Notes: generated from the sequence alone by a model not told the origin. A stretch of 13,527 nt of DNA from Halicephalobus mephisto (GCA_009193035.1 SWDT01000284.1:1-13527); one strand, 5' to 3'. Shown: positions 1 through 6,998, counted from the first letter of the stretch. Translations and numbers: made by a program.

Positions 1-78
1 GATGATTTTATCATTCAAAAATCTAGGATAACGAAATTAATTCAGAAGTTCTTCAAATCTCAAAGAGCACATAATTGA

Positions 79-992
79 CTTCAAGAATTGGCTAAAAAAC
101 AGCTTATTCAATCTGTACCTACAAGATTTAATACCATGTGCTTATGTTTCAAAAGACTCTTACAACTGTTCGAAGAAGTCAAATTAGTTTGTAAAGAATT
201 TGACTGGGATTTCCAAGTAGAAAAAGAGTGGTTGATGCAAATATGTTCAATATTGGAACCGTTTTACGAAGCCACAGTTTTACTAGAAGGAGATTCCGTA
301 CTGCTGTCTAAATTAGTACCTACAATACTGAATTTAGATCAACAGTTATAAAATCTTGTGAGTTTTATATATGAAAGCAAGCTAATAACTAAATTTAGGT
401 AAGCTTGAGATATGATCTTAAAGAATTGGTGGAAAATCTTCGAAAAGATTTAGTTCGTCGTTTTAATAGGATGATTGATGTAGAATCCAGTTTATTTAAC
501 CCAATATTTCCAATGTGTTCTCTGTTGGATCCTGACACGAGAGATATCTTATCCGAAAACATAAGGGAAGCTGGTATGAAAGAATTGAAATTTCAGGTAA
601 ATATTAGTTGTTTATCAAAATTAACTATTTAGTATTTTTAGATGAATAATAATCCTATAGTTGAGTACAGTGAACCATGTTCTAAAAAATCAAAACTTTT
701 TCCACATTTAACACCCGTACGCCTCTGTTCTAATACTGTCTCTGAATTTGATCTTTATTTTGCCAAAGAAATCGATGAAATGAATTTTTCCACCTTCATG
801 AACTATCTGAAGAATACAACTCCAAATATCTATGAAGTGGCGATCAAATTCCTTGGATGTCCACCAAGTTCAGCAAAGTCTGAACGAGTTTTTTCTATCA
901 CATCCTGGCTCACGGACCACAGACGAAACAAGATTACTGAAGCAACTTTAAACGCACGTGTTCTTGGTTACTGCAATCAGCGTTTTTTGTAA
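79..992 (+). pseudogene. hAT-family transposase remnant (ZBED-like), C-terminal half
   Basis: Encodes the C-terminal half of a hAT DNA transposase; the window begins inside it. Three blocks are visible. Block 79-351 carries QSVPTRFNTM, the 'VPTRWNS' block of the family, followed by EWLMQICSILEPFYEAT. Block 405-632 carries MCSLLDP, equivalent to the conserved LDPR. Block 642-992 is the hAT C-terminal dimerisation domain, with FLGCPPSSAKSERVFS and a closing HRRNKI. The first block ends in an in-frame TAA at 349-351, with another TAA at 400-402 and a frame change before block two. Blocks two and three share a frame and are separated by 45 bp (597-641) that begins GTAAAT, ends TTTTTAG and contains stops, so this could be a real phase-0 mini-intron. 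The stop at 349 cannot be removed by a plausible intron, so I call the whole copy inactive. Family assignment is firm; exact breaks are less so. Confidence 0.88.
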
Positions 993-1010
993 TTAATAAA
1001 ATTTTCGTTA

Positions 1011-1084
1011 TTACGTGAATCCTAATCCTCATTAAAACATAATATATACAATTGTATACAATTGTACAATTGTTTTTCACGTAA
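1011..1084. repeat. Palindromic cluster downstream of the hAT remnant
   Basis: Three copies of the palindrome ACAATTGT lie at 1048-1055, 1058-1065 and 1066-1073, bracketed by a 9-bp inverted pair TTACGTGAA (1011-1019) and TTCACGTAA (1076-1084). A further palindrome, CTAGTG-GGTT-CACTAG, lies at 1152-1167, and AAATTTTCGTT recurs at about 1000 and 1141. Clustered short palindromes are common near hAT ends as subterminal transposase-binding sites, so this may be the 3' end region of the element. The upstream end is outside the window, so no terminal inverted repeat could be matched. Confidence 0.45.
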
Positions 1085-1208
1085 AAGTACACGTACAAAT
1101 ATAAATACAAAATAAAAAATACAAATACAATACAAAATGCAAATTTTCGTTCTAGTGGGTTCACTAGTATGGTATGAGAGTTGAAAGCAGAGTATTTATT
1201 GAGTAAAC

Positions 1209-1230
1209 CTCAAACTTGGATAATTAAACC
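1209..1230 (-). other. SL1-like leader sequence with GT donor (21/22 match)
   Basis: On the minus strand these 22 bases equal the nematode SL1 leader except for one C-to-T change (GGTTTAATTATCC followed by AAGTTTGAG). They are followed by GTTTAC, so the splice donor GT is kept, and preceded by TC as at the true SL1 gene at 11405. No Sm site (AATTTTTGG type) or 3' hairpin follows; instead AATAAA comes 8 bases later. It is therefore not an ordinary SL RNA gene. Confidence 0.75.
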
Positions 1231-1350
1231 GATTCATAATCAATATTATAACAATTACAATACAATCAATACAAGGGATACAGTATAAACTACAGAACGC
1301 GCCTCGACCACGAAGAACTTGAGTCTTTCCTCATGCTTCCGAGCCACGTC

Positions 1351-1358
1351 CTTTTATA
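1351..1358 (-). promoter_or_regulatory. TATA box (TATAAAAG, minus strand)
   Basis: The minus strand reads CTATAAAAGGACG, a near-ideal TATA box in a locally GC-richer setting. A transcript starting about 30 bp on would begin near 1325 and run through the SL1-like 22-mer to the AATAAA at 1200-1195. This supports an LTR-type promoter rather than random AT-rich sequence. Confidence 0.5.
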
Positions 1359-1809
1359 GAGAGGATTCCGCGGGCGCCGTTTGATTCATGTTGCCTCTTG
1401 GAAGGGAAAAGCTCCTCTCTCTCGATTCATTCCAATGATTCAGAATTTTAAGCGTAGTTGAGAGGAGGAAGATGAAAAGGAGAAACAAATATAATATTGC
1501 TCCCATCGTAACAGGAACGGAACGGCACAGCGAGAATCCTCAGAACCTCATCATCAATGGACATCGATGTCTTCGCCATCGACACGGAGCTTTGGGCATC
1601 CTGTCTAGGCCGTCTGCGGTTTAACTCCGATCTTTATGTCTACAGTACTGAAAATTCTAAAACAAATATTTTAAATTCCTCAATACCAAAATGTAACTTA
1701 ACTACAAAGACAAAATAAAAGTAAAGAGATTTGAAATCTTTAAACCTAATACTATAGAGTAATTTTCAAACGCTCATTTATGCAAAAAAGTTATCACTGA
1801 AGTTTCTTT

Positions 1810-1829
1810 ATATCAGATTTATCTGATAT
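1810..1829. repeat. Perfect inverted repeat, 9-bp arms
   Basis: ATATCAGAT-TT-ATCTGATAT forms a perfect 9-bp stem with a 2-base spacer, a 20-bp palindrome overall. It lies at the left edge of the fusogen-related region and could be a hairpin or a dimeric binding site. No function can be assigned. Confidence 0.5.
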
Positions 1830-2357
1830 GAACATTTAGTTGAAAAAGAAATTAATAAAAAGAAATTGTATAAAGGAGTGTGAAGACATGATAAAAAATA
1901 AATTTTGTGAATTTGAACTTTGAAAAAAGGGGAACATTCATATCGCACTAATGATAAAGTTCCTATCGAATATCCAAACAGGTTTACTAGTTTATTCAAA
2001 GCTAAGCATTATTTGAAAGAGAATTGTGTTTTAATTGAGACAAAGTTTTTTCTCATTATAACCAAAGACGTCCTACTAATGTTCTAGTTGATATGAATAA
2101 GTGTGAATATTCAAAAGGAGATGTAAAATTAAACCAATGAATTATGGTTTGGGAAGTGAATGATAAACAAAACTGTAAATTCGTTTCTATTGGAGTTCTT
2201 AAGGGCTACTTTAATGCTAATTTTTGATCAATAATGATTACAAATAGCTTTAAATTTAAAGATAATTACAACTGATTGTGGAAATAATTTACAATTAACC
2301 TCAGAAGGTTATGCTTAAAATCTGTTAGAGAAAAAGATCAGATCAGAATTCTGTTAA
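1830..2357 (+). pseudogene. Decayed upstream part of the fusogen gene
   Basis: This stretch directly precedes the fusogen reading frame. It contains short open stretches in different plus-strand frames (for example around 1931-2040) with the same AAA/GAA/AAT-rich codon character as the intact 3' part, interrupted by many stops. The last stop in the downstream frame is TAA at 2355-2357. It is most simply read as the remains of the ectodomain-coding part of the same gene after several frameshifts and nonsense changes. I did not attempt to restore it. Protein-level identification of this part is weak. Confidence 0.4.
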
Positions 2358-3212
2358 AACCGCTTTCAAGAAGCAGGAGAACTACAATATCTAGAAAATA
2401 ATATCAAGAATCAATTAAGACATTTAACAGAAACCTTTTGTCAAATGGTCAATGATCATAATGAAATTTTGGAAATATTATTGAAGGAAAATCCAAAGAA
2501 ATTTATTCAAAAGGTCTTAAATTATACGGCAGTTGATGTTAAAATAATCAATAATGGTGTCATCGAAGTTAAATTTTGTAAAGAAATTGATAATAAACTA
2601 ATCGAATTTACTGACTTAAATGATATTAAGGGTTATATACCTATCAAAAGTAAGAAGTATAACGATAAAATATGGTATATGAAAGATAATATAATTACTA
2701 ATGATAATTCGCTACAGCAAACTGTTGCGAACAATATCTCTAGTTTAAAAAATGTTGAAATAAAGAATAATTATGACTTACGGTTTTTAAATACTAAATT
2801 AATTTTTAAAGAACACTTTTTCAATGATGTGAAAACTAATATTGAAGAAGAATTACTAAATGAGATGAGGCAAATGTCGAATGCTGATGTGGAATTAAAA
2901 GAGAATGAGCAGAATTCGGCAATTCCTCGTGAAATCCTAAACGATTTGGATAGTTTATTCGAATCGTATTGGTTGAAGTACTGGAGAATTTATGTAACAA
3001 TTGCTTCGACACTAATTTATGTATTTATTGCTAGATCTTTGATTTACATTGTATCACCACAGTTTTCTTTAAGTAAAAGGAAACAAAGTACAATTAAATT
3101 AGTTTCTTTTGAGGATGAATCAACTCTAACTGGGAAAATAGAAATGAAACCTCTTAAAGTTGAAAGAAAGGCAAGTTTAACTAACTTTCCATCTGTTCTC
3201 TCATTAAATTAG
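2358..3212 (+). pseudogene. Class III (herpesvirus gB-like) fusogen, C-terminal part, Maverick type
   Basis: The frame is open from 2358; the first internal ATG is at 2445, giving 255 residues from there. Just upstream of and after that Met the sequence has the pattern of the gB-like core: a Cys (2439), a helical stretch, KENPKKF (residues 14-20), a valine-rich strand, and a second Cys at residue 45. Residues about 180-203 (WRIYVTIASTLIYVFIARSL and onward) form one strong transmembrane helix, followed by a basic, Ser/Thr-rich tail of about 52 residues. Proteins of this class are trimeric membrane fusion proteins; Caenorhabditis Maverick elements are known to encode one (MFUS-1). The neighbours (polymerase and adenain-type protease remnants, a Maverick-type protein) fit. 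The N-terminal ectodomain, where fusion loops would lie, is broken, so the gene should be non-functional. Assignment rests on recalled family pattern and topology, not on a search. Confidence 0.6.
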
Positions 3213-3233
3213 AATTGAAAATTAATATAATAA

Positions 3234-3485
3234 ATGGTGTTAGTATTTTCGGTGACCGAAAAGAATAATAAATATAAGCTATTAGATGAAAATAGTACTA
3301 ATAAAATCGAGCTGATCAAAGTCCATGATGATAAGAATCATGAGGAGAGTAAGTTACCAATTAATAATAATGATGCTGACTGTAAAGTGAGTCAATTTGA
3401 AATTAATAATGATAATGAAATAATTGATAAACCGAATGAAGATGAAAATAAAGTCACATCAAAAAAGCCTAGAAAAAAAAATTAA
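3234..3485 (+). CDS. Small acidic, Asn/Asp/Lys-rich protein with a frame break at its 3' end
   Basis: An 83-residue frame starting 21 bp after the fusogen stop. After a short hydrophobic start (VLVFSV) it is almost wholly polar (DENSTNKIE, HDDKNHEESK, NNDADCK), probably disordered, ending in a basic run SKKPRKKN. The stop directly follows an A-rich tract (about 3474-3481). In the neighbouring frame the sequence stays open past that tract to a TAG at 3548-3550, including a GKNITGSGF segment, so a one-base slip in the A tract may have shortened the protein. I do not recognise a family. Close spacing to the fusogen suggests it belongs to the same virus-like cluster. Confidence 0.5.
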   Translation: MVLVFSVTEKNNKYKLLDENSTNKIELIKVHDDKNHEESKLPINNNDADCKVSQFEINNDNEIIDKPNEDENKVTSKKPRKKN

Positions 3486-3563
3486 CAAAGAAAAATAAAG
3501 AATTTGTCGATTATTTAGTAGGAAAAAATATAACAGGTTCTGGATTTTAGGCAATTCCTCCAC

Positions 3564-4001
3564 CTATGATACTTCTTTCAAATCCAACTCAATAAAAACA
3601 TTAATATTATTAAAATCAATCAAAGTATTGTTAATATCTACCAATTCTAAATTAATTTTATTTGGTCTATTAGTTACTTCATGATAAATAACATTTTTCG
3701 GTTCTATTTCTACTTCATCATTAGGTCTAAATCTATAAATTGAATTGAACATCTTTTTGTTAACATAACAATCTTCAATTAAGTTACATGTGATAAAAAT
3801 ATTGTCAATTTTATTGCTAGAGGATTTATTGTTTTTCTCTCCATTATTATTTTGATCATTTTTATTTATTTTACTTTTAATTTCTAAATAATCATCCAAT
3901 TTTATAACTCCTATTTTATACTTCTTACGTAAAAACTCTTGTGGAAAAGAATACTCAAAAGTTGAATCGTTGGATGTTAGTTGTAAAATGAAAATCGTCA
4001 T
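3564..4001 (-). CDS. Maverick/Polinton-associated structural-type protein (145 aa)
   Basis: Starts ATG at 4001 and stops at 3564, uninterrupted. Residues 1-42 (MTIFILQLTSNDSTF.., then YKIGVIKLDDY) and residues 65-142 (IFITCNLIEDCYVN, IYRFRPNDEVEIEPKNVIYH, then a final strand NVFIELDLK) follow the pattern of a protein family often annotated as uncharacterised in invertebrate genomes and linked to Maverick/Polinton or adintovirus-like elements, possibly a capsid-associated beta-rich protein. Between the two halves lies an Asn/Lys/Ser-rich linker (residues 43-64, for example NDQNNNGEKNNKSSS) where I would expect more folded sequence, so the middle may have been lost. It converges on the preceding plus-strand gene (about 13 bp between stops) and diverges from the next one, typical of compact viral layouts. 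The family link is from memory and should be tested by search. Confidence 0.55.
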   Translation of the reverse strand: MTIFILQLTSNDSTFEYSFPQEFLRKKYKIGVIKLDDYLEIKSKINKNDQNNNGEKNNKSSSNKIDNIFITCNLIEDCYVNKKMFNSIYRFRPNDEVEIEPKNVIYHEVTNRPNKINLELVDINNTLIDFNNINVFIELDLKEVS

Positions 4002-4045
4002 TTATAATGAAGAATTTTTTTTATTTTCTGGACACATGAAATTTG

Positions 4046-4225
4046 ATGCTCTTATTAGTGAATATTATAGAATCATCCAGACTTCGATTAGTGAAATGTG
4101 ATGATCAGTATATGAAGATGGGACAAATAAATAAGGCACATCTCAGAAAAAAAAATCCTATTATCAAACTTTATCATAAAATCAAAGAGTGGAGGATAAA
4201 AATGATTGAAAGAAAACGCGTGTGA
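4046..4225 (+). CDS. Small basic protein of unknown function (59 aa)
   Basis: ATG at 4046 opens 45 bp from the divergent gene at 3564-4001. The product has a short hydrophobic start (MLLLVNII) followed by a Lys/Arg-rich body (HLRKKNPIIKLYHKIKEWR, then IERKRV), the composition of a small nucleic-acid-binding or membrane-associated viral protein. I recognise no family. It may be a fragment; length alone does not make it convincing. Confidence 0.35.
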   Translation: MLLLVNIIESSRLRLVKCDDQYMKMGQINKAHLRKKNPIIKLYHKIKEWRIKMIERKRV

Positions 4226-4250
4226 AGGAAGAGTCTTGAGAATCCGTCTC

Positions 4251-4415
4251 TCACCTTATCAGAAAATATGAAGCTATATATATTAGATTGGCCATCTGTA
4301 CATTACTTTTTCCTAAAGTTTTAAAGAAATTACCTACATTACCCATAGTTTCGTGATCTTTAATTAATTTTTCTGTAAATATTTTTCTTTTCAAGAGAGT
4401 AAATCGATATTGATC
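4251..4415 (-). pseudogene. Short coding remnant with hydrophobic C-terminus
   Basis: A minus-strand frame of 54 codons stops at 4251. It contains HETMGNVGNFFKTLGKSN followed by VQMANLIYIASYFLI, a hydrophobic end that could span a membrane. Upstream it is closed by TAA at 4416-4418, itself two codons after an ATG, as if the start had been separated by a nonsense change. The residue mix is protein-like and clearly better than the opposite strand. Family unknown; placement suggests a small Maverick gene. Confidence 0.35.
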
Positions 4416-4421
4416 TTACTT

Positions 4422-4721
4422 CATTTTTTACCTACCCATACATATGGGAGAACATTGGAATATTCATCTCCACGGAGTTTCTGAAGGAAATCACATAAAT
4501 ACTTAACTCCTTCGAAAACCCCTAATATAACGACATTAAATAGATACATGGGAGGTACACCACTAAATGTGGATGATTTTAATATGTATCTTTTAAACAC
4601 ACCAGGATCAACTGACATAAATAATTTAGAACCAACATTTAATTCAAAACCACTTGATAGTAAACAACTTTTAAAAGATTTTAATTTCAAACTTCCTTCA
4701 GAAAAAAACGGTGATCAATAG
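4422..4721 (+). pseudogene. Unidentified coding remnant, one nonsense codon
   Basis: In one plus-strand frame this reads as ordinary protein over about 100 codons, broken only by TGA at 4482-4484, and ends at TAG 4719-4721. It contains TPSKTPNITTLNRYMGGTP, DDFNMYLLNTPGSTDINN and LLKDFNFKLPSEKN. The overlapping minus-strand open frame has an unbalanced hydrophobic composition and is the shadow. I cannot name the family. It ends 3 bp before the ATG of the next coding unit (4725), which argues that both belonged to one compact element. Confidence 0.45.
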
Positions 4722-4724
4722 ATT

Positions 4725-5046
4725 ATGAAACCGTAATTTATTATACTAGTCCTTTTGGAAACAAAAAATGTTCCCATTAGACTCACCTTCGAATTTTGAA
4801 CCTGAATTACCAGATTCTGAACTTGAGTTCCAATGTTTGGGACCCGAGTTATCAGATTCTGATATTGAATTACCAAATTTAGAACCTGAACCACAACCTT
4901 CTCTGACTATTATTCATGATTTAACAGGGAATTTCAATGTGGTTTATAATATCGAAGGATATTTTACTTTAATTCCATGTGAAACAGGAAATTTCAAATT
5001 AATCTGTGATGCACAAGGAAATTTAAAATTTTATATTCTAATTTAA
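4725..5046 (+). pseudogene. Acidic repeat protein, first (broken) copy
   Basis: This is the diverged upstream paralogue of 5107-5754. Similarity starts at ATG 4725 (ATGAAACCGTAATTT beside ATGAAATCGTATTTT), but the fourth codon is a stop, and an extra A near 4764 shifts the frame; the visible 92-residue frame uses ATG 4768. It has an acidic Pro/Ser/Asp/Glu-rich N-terminal half (PELPDSELEF, PELSDSDIELPNLEPEPQ) and a C-terminal half of about 10-residue units each starting with Gly: GNFNVVYNIE, GYFTLIPCET, GNFKLICDAQ, GNLKFYILI. Compared with its paralogue it lacks the Ser/Pro/Glu tail. Function unknown; the Gly-x-Phe-x-Leu units suggest consecutive beta strands. Probably inactive or recently shortened. 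Confidence 0.6.
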
Positions 5047-5106
5047 GTTAAATTTACTCCTATTAGGATTTATTTTAATTAATTAAACTTACAATAATAA
5101 TTTTTT

Positions 5107-5754
5107 ATGAAATCGTATTTTACTTTACCAGCACTTTTGAAGACAAAAATGTTCTCAACTGATTTAGCTCTTGTTTCCAATCAACCTGATTTCACAGATT
5201 CCGGAATTTCGTCACTGTCAAATACTCCGGACTTCTACGACTCCTTCGACCTTCCAGATTATGATCCATCCGACCACCGTAGCAGCTTTTCTGAGCCTGA
5301 ACAGTTTAAACCAAATAAGTTTCCATCTGGGTGCATAATGGACATAAATGGGACTGTAAATCTGGTTCAAGGAAGCAACGGGACAATAGATCTGGTCCCA
5401 TCATATCACGGAACTCACAGATTATGTCACGATTTTCGTGGGAATTTCAAGCTTGTTCCATGCCACCTCGAATACTGTGAGATAGTAGATTCTTATGAAG
5501 ATTCAGAGGCTCTTTTCTGCTTGGCAAACTCTGGAGAATGTCATCCAGACGCGAAATTTCCCCTTAACCAAATGACCATACAAAAAATCGAAGATTTTAC
5601 TCTTCCCTCTCCTCATTATGGAGAAGACAGTTCTTCTCCTTATTATGGAGAAGACAGTTCTCCTCCTTCTCCAAGAGAAGAGAGTTTTCCTCATGGAGAA
5701 GTGGAGGATTACTCCATGGATTGGGAGGGTTACCCCATAGATCGGAAGCTTTAG
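5107..5754 (+). CDS. Acidic repeat protein, intact copy (215 aa), unknown function
   Basis: Intact frame from ATG 5107; a second in-frame ATG at 5149 aligns with the visible start of the upstream paralogue. Layout: residues 1-20 mildly hydrophobic; 20-75 acidic and Ser/Asp/Pro-rich (FTDSGISSLSNTPDFYDSFD); about 76-122 four Gly-led units of about 10 residues (GTVNLVQGSN, GTIDLVPSYH, GTHRLCHDFR, GNFKLVPCHL); then a Cys-containing region (CEIVDSY, CLANSGEC); and a low-complexity tail with HYGEDSSS, YYGEDSSPPSP and EESFPHGE. No transmembrane segment. Codon use is less AT-biased than that of the genes before it. It follows its paralogue by 60 bp, so this is a tandem duplication. I recognise no family; acidic domain plus beta repeats could suit a protein-binding or regulatory role, but that is guesswork. 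Confidence 0.65.
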   Translation: MKSYFTLPALLKTKMFSTDLALVSNQPDFTDSGISSLSNTPDFYDSFDLPDYDPSDHRSSFSEPEQFKPNKFPSGCIMDINGTVNLVQGSNGTIDLVPSYHGTHRLCHDFRGNFKLVPCHLEYCEIVDSYEDSEALFCLANSGECHPDAKFPLNQMTIQKIEDFTLPSPHYGEDSSSPYYGEDSSPPSPREESFPHGEVEDYSMDWEGYPIDRKL

Positions 5755-5918
5755 ATCTCCAACATGGTGGTGGGATTAATTTTAGTGGAAAAGTTACACC
5801 AGGGTGCAACGGAATTACATCAGGAGGAGGTATCCCCTGATCTGGGGTTTTTTTTAATTTAGAAATAATTTTTAAAATAATACAAATTTTATTTTTAGTA
5901 TTATTATCAAAATTCTAG
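5755..5918. other. Short intergenic stretch after the acidic gene
   Basis: From 5764 a short plus-strand frame runs to a TAG near 5862, and another frame reads Gly-rich (GGGINFSGKVTPGC); both look like leftover coding tail but neither can be assigned. CCCC-TGATCT-GGGG (5834-5847) followed by eight T is a weak hairpin plus T-run. Confidence 0.3.
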
Positions 5919-6073
5919 TTTCTATATGTATTTTTATGATATATGTTTATATAAGATATTTTTATGATATACTTATATGTTTCTATATGTATTTTTATGA
6001 TATATTTATATGTTTCTATATGTATTTTTATGATATATGTTTATATAAGATATTTTTATGATATACTTATATG
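5919..6073. repeat. AT-rich tandem repeat, 61-bp unit (61+33+61)
   Basis: The unit begins TTTCTATATGTATTTTTATG and ends GATATACTTATATG. Copies at 5919-5979 and 6013-6073 are identical over 61 bp; the middle copy 5980-6012 is an internally deleted 33-bp version. The unit itself contains the sub-repeat TATTTTTATGATATA. Identity of the outer copies shows recent expansion or homogenisation. Confidence 0.92.
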
Positions 6074-6124
6074 TTTTTATATGATATTTCTATGTACCAA
6101 ATGCAAATTCTAAGTGCTTCACAT

Positions 6125-6478
6125 ATGGAGAGTGCATGGAAGAAGGACAGGTACCTGATATCTAGTGCTCAAGTGCTTGTGTACGGAAATTTCAAAACGG
6201 TGAAATCTTACTTGACCAATCATGATGAATGCACCCTGATCAAAGTGTCCAATGTGCGCTATGTGGAGAATGAGTTTGATCACGTGGAGTATCTGAAGGA
6301 CATGCACATCAAGTACTTCGCCGGAAACAATGTATTGTTGACATGCTGTCTGCACAGGACGAGTCTTTATTCTGGCGGTAATAACAGACCCAATGAGTGC
6401 CCTTATTGCTACTTACATCAAGATTTAAAATTCCACATTCTATATGCCAAGGACTACCTGGAAGTGTATCCCTCATGA
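6125..6478 (+). CDS. Unknown ORF, chimeric: protein-like 5' part, antisense of protease at 3' end
   Basis: The frame is open from the tandem repeat (6071), but the first Met outside the repeat is at 6125. Up to about 6360 it has balanced, protein-like composition and higher GC than its surroundings (ISSAQVLVYGNFKTVKSYL, VENEFDHVEYLKDMHIKYF), and the opposite strand reads poorly, so a real but unidentified coding piece is likely. From about 6363 to the stop the plus-strand reading is merely the complement of the adenain-like protease remnant (6363-6566, minus), which is the better reading there. The Cys/His pattern in the tail (CPYC) should therefore not be taken as a zinc motif. Probably a truncated gene joined by rearrangement to the Maverick fragment. 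Confidence 0.35.
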   Translation: MESAWKKDRYLISSAQVLVYGNFKTVKSYLTNHDECTLIKVSNVRYVENEFDHVEYLKDMHIKYFAGNNVLLTCCLHRTSLYSGGNNRPNECPYCYLHQDLKFHILYAKDYLEVYPS

Positions 6479-6566
6479 ATACCCCTCTAAAATTTTTTAT
6501 TTTCAATTCTTTTACTATATTTGTAATGTCGTAATTTGTTAATGGTTTTAACTTTTGAATAAACAT
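6363..6566 (-). pseudogene. Maverick adenain-like cysteine protease, N-terminal fragment (copy A)
   Basis: Read on the minus strand from ATG 6566, residues 1-68 match the N-terminal half of the adenovirus-protease-like (Ulp1-fold) cysteine protease of Maverick/Polinton elements, which processes capsid proteins. Visible blocks: LTNYDI (10-15), IKNFRGVFMRDTLP (23-36), ECGILNLD (43-50) and GTHWVCYY (56-63), with the catalytic His at residue 58. After residue 68 similarity stops; the frame runs on to 6309 with unrelated sequence, so the acidic residue and catalytic Cys are missing and the protease is dead. The other copy (9388-9756) keeps those parts in broken form. GTAAGT inside this exon is coding, since LDVSSNKGTHW reads through it. 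Confidence 0.75.
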
Positions 6567-6595
6567 TTATAATCAAGAAAATTGAGAAACAAATA

Positions 6596-6649
6596 GTGGG
6601 GAATTTTGTGTCTCAGAAATCTCCAGGAGGAAGTGGGTGTGCCAGAAAT
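6596..6649 (-). repeat. Two subterminal Maverick-type motifs upstream of protease copy A
   Basis: On the minus strand GGATTTCTGGCACACCCAC (about 6649-6631) and AGATTTCTGAGACACAA (about 6621-6605) lie 40-85 bp upstream of the protease start codon. The same motif lies 62-83 bp upstream of the start of the second protease copy (9838-9818). They may be promoter elements or subterminal repeats of the element's inverted terminus. Confidence 0.5.
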
Positions 6650-6998
6650 CCTTCATGCATTAGAATTTGGGATTATCCCCTGTAACACATAACAATATTC
6701 CCTAGCACAAAAAAGTGTGGGTGTAATAAAGTGGGTTAGTAAGATAAGTAGTAAGAGGGGATGTCGATGGAGTGACATCTTGGGAGCTCCTTGATTAGGC
6801 AGAAAACTGTTGGTTCCTACTATTAGCAATTACTCTTGTTTATCTCAACATAAACATAGTACAAAGAGAGGAAAGGTCCTCGTTTGACTGAAATCAAACT
6901 CGGACCGATCTGAAGCTGGAATTTCTCAAAAGACTGACTCTCTAACACTTTAGTCTCACTTCACAGGCGTCGGCTGACTGGGCGGAGTTTTGGGCATT
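6650..6998. other. Non-coding stretch, possible LTR-like part
   Basis: No credible reading frame. On the minus strand, sequence continuing from the 42-bp repeats (6999-7082) runs to about 6818 and ends ..AGGAACCAACA, so a TG..CA block of about 220-265 bp is possible. It has no TATA box, and its 42-bp start is the only part that clearly matches the LTR-like block at 1175-1644. No target duplication found. Confidence 0.3.

Larger units (their letters stand above)
1175..1644 (-). mobile_element. Solo-LTR-like block carrying TATA box, poly(A) signal and SL1-like leader
   Basis: Read on the minus strand, this block starts TGTAGACATAAAGATCGG at 1644 and could end ..AACTCTCA at 1175, giving TG..CA termini and about 470 bp. 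It is more GC-rich than its surroundings. In order it holds a TATAAAAG box (1358-1351), an SL1-like 22-mer (1230-1209) and AATAAA (1200-1195), the U3-R-U5 order of an LTR. Its first 54 bp (1591-1644) match the start of the 42-bp repeat at 6999-7082, so the terminus belongs to a dispersed family. No convincing target-site duplication or primer-binding site is seen, and no gag or pol lies beside it. The call as LTR is inference from signal order; a promoter-bearing non-LTR repeat is the alternative. Confidence 0.45.

Noticed and set aside
1167..1647. Target-site duplication of the LTR-like block
   Set aside because: Only GTA matches on both sides, and it can be placed at two possible left ends; three bases are not evidence.
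4421..4690. 89-codon minus-strand open frame
   Set aside because: The plus strand over the same bases reads as balanced protein sequence ending just before the next gene; the minus frame looks like its shadow.
5503..5809. Minus-strand frames within and past the acidic gene
   Set aside because: They arise from the repetitive GGAGAAGACAG sequence of the plus-strand gene and have Arg/Phe-biased composition.
5834..5855. Hairpin CCCC-TGATCT-GGGG plus T8, like a bacterial intrinsic terminator
   Set aside because: The stem is only 4 bp and the window is eukaryotic, with an SL1 gene and spliced exons.
5881..6080. CRISPR-like array at the AT-rich repeat
   Set aside because: The repeats are directly adjacent without unique spacers and the genome is eukaryotic; it is a plain tandem repeat.
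6383..6478. Zinc-finger-like Cys/His cluster at the end of the 6125-6478 plus-strand ORF
   Set aside because: This part is the complement of the GTHWVCYY and upstream blocks of an adenain-like protease, which has a second homologous copy; the plus-strand reading is a shadow.
6501..6513. GTAAGT-like donor and SL2-like GGTTTTAAC sequence in the protease copy A region
   Set aside because: Both fall inside or antisense to continuous protease coding sequence that is shared with copy B, so neither is a splice signal or SL gene.
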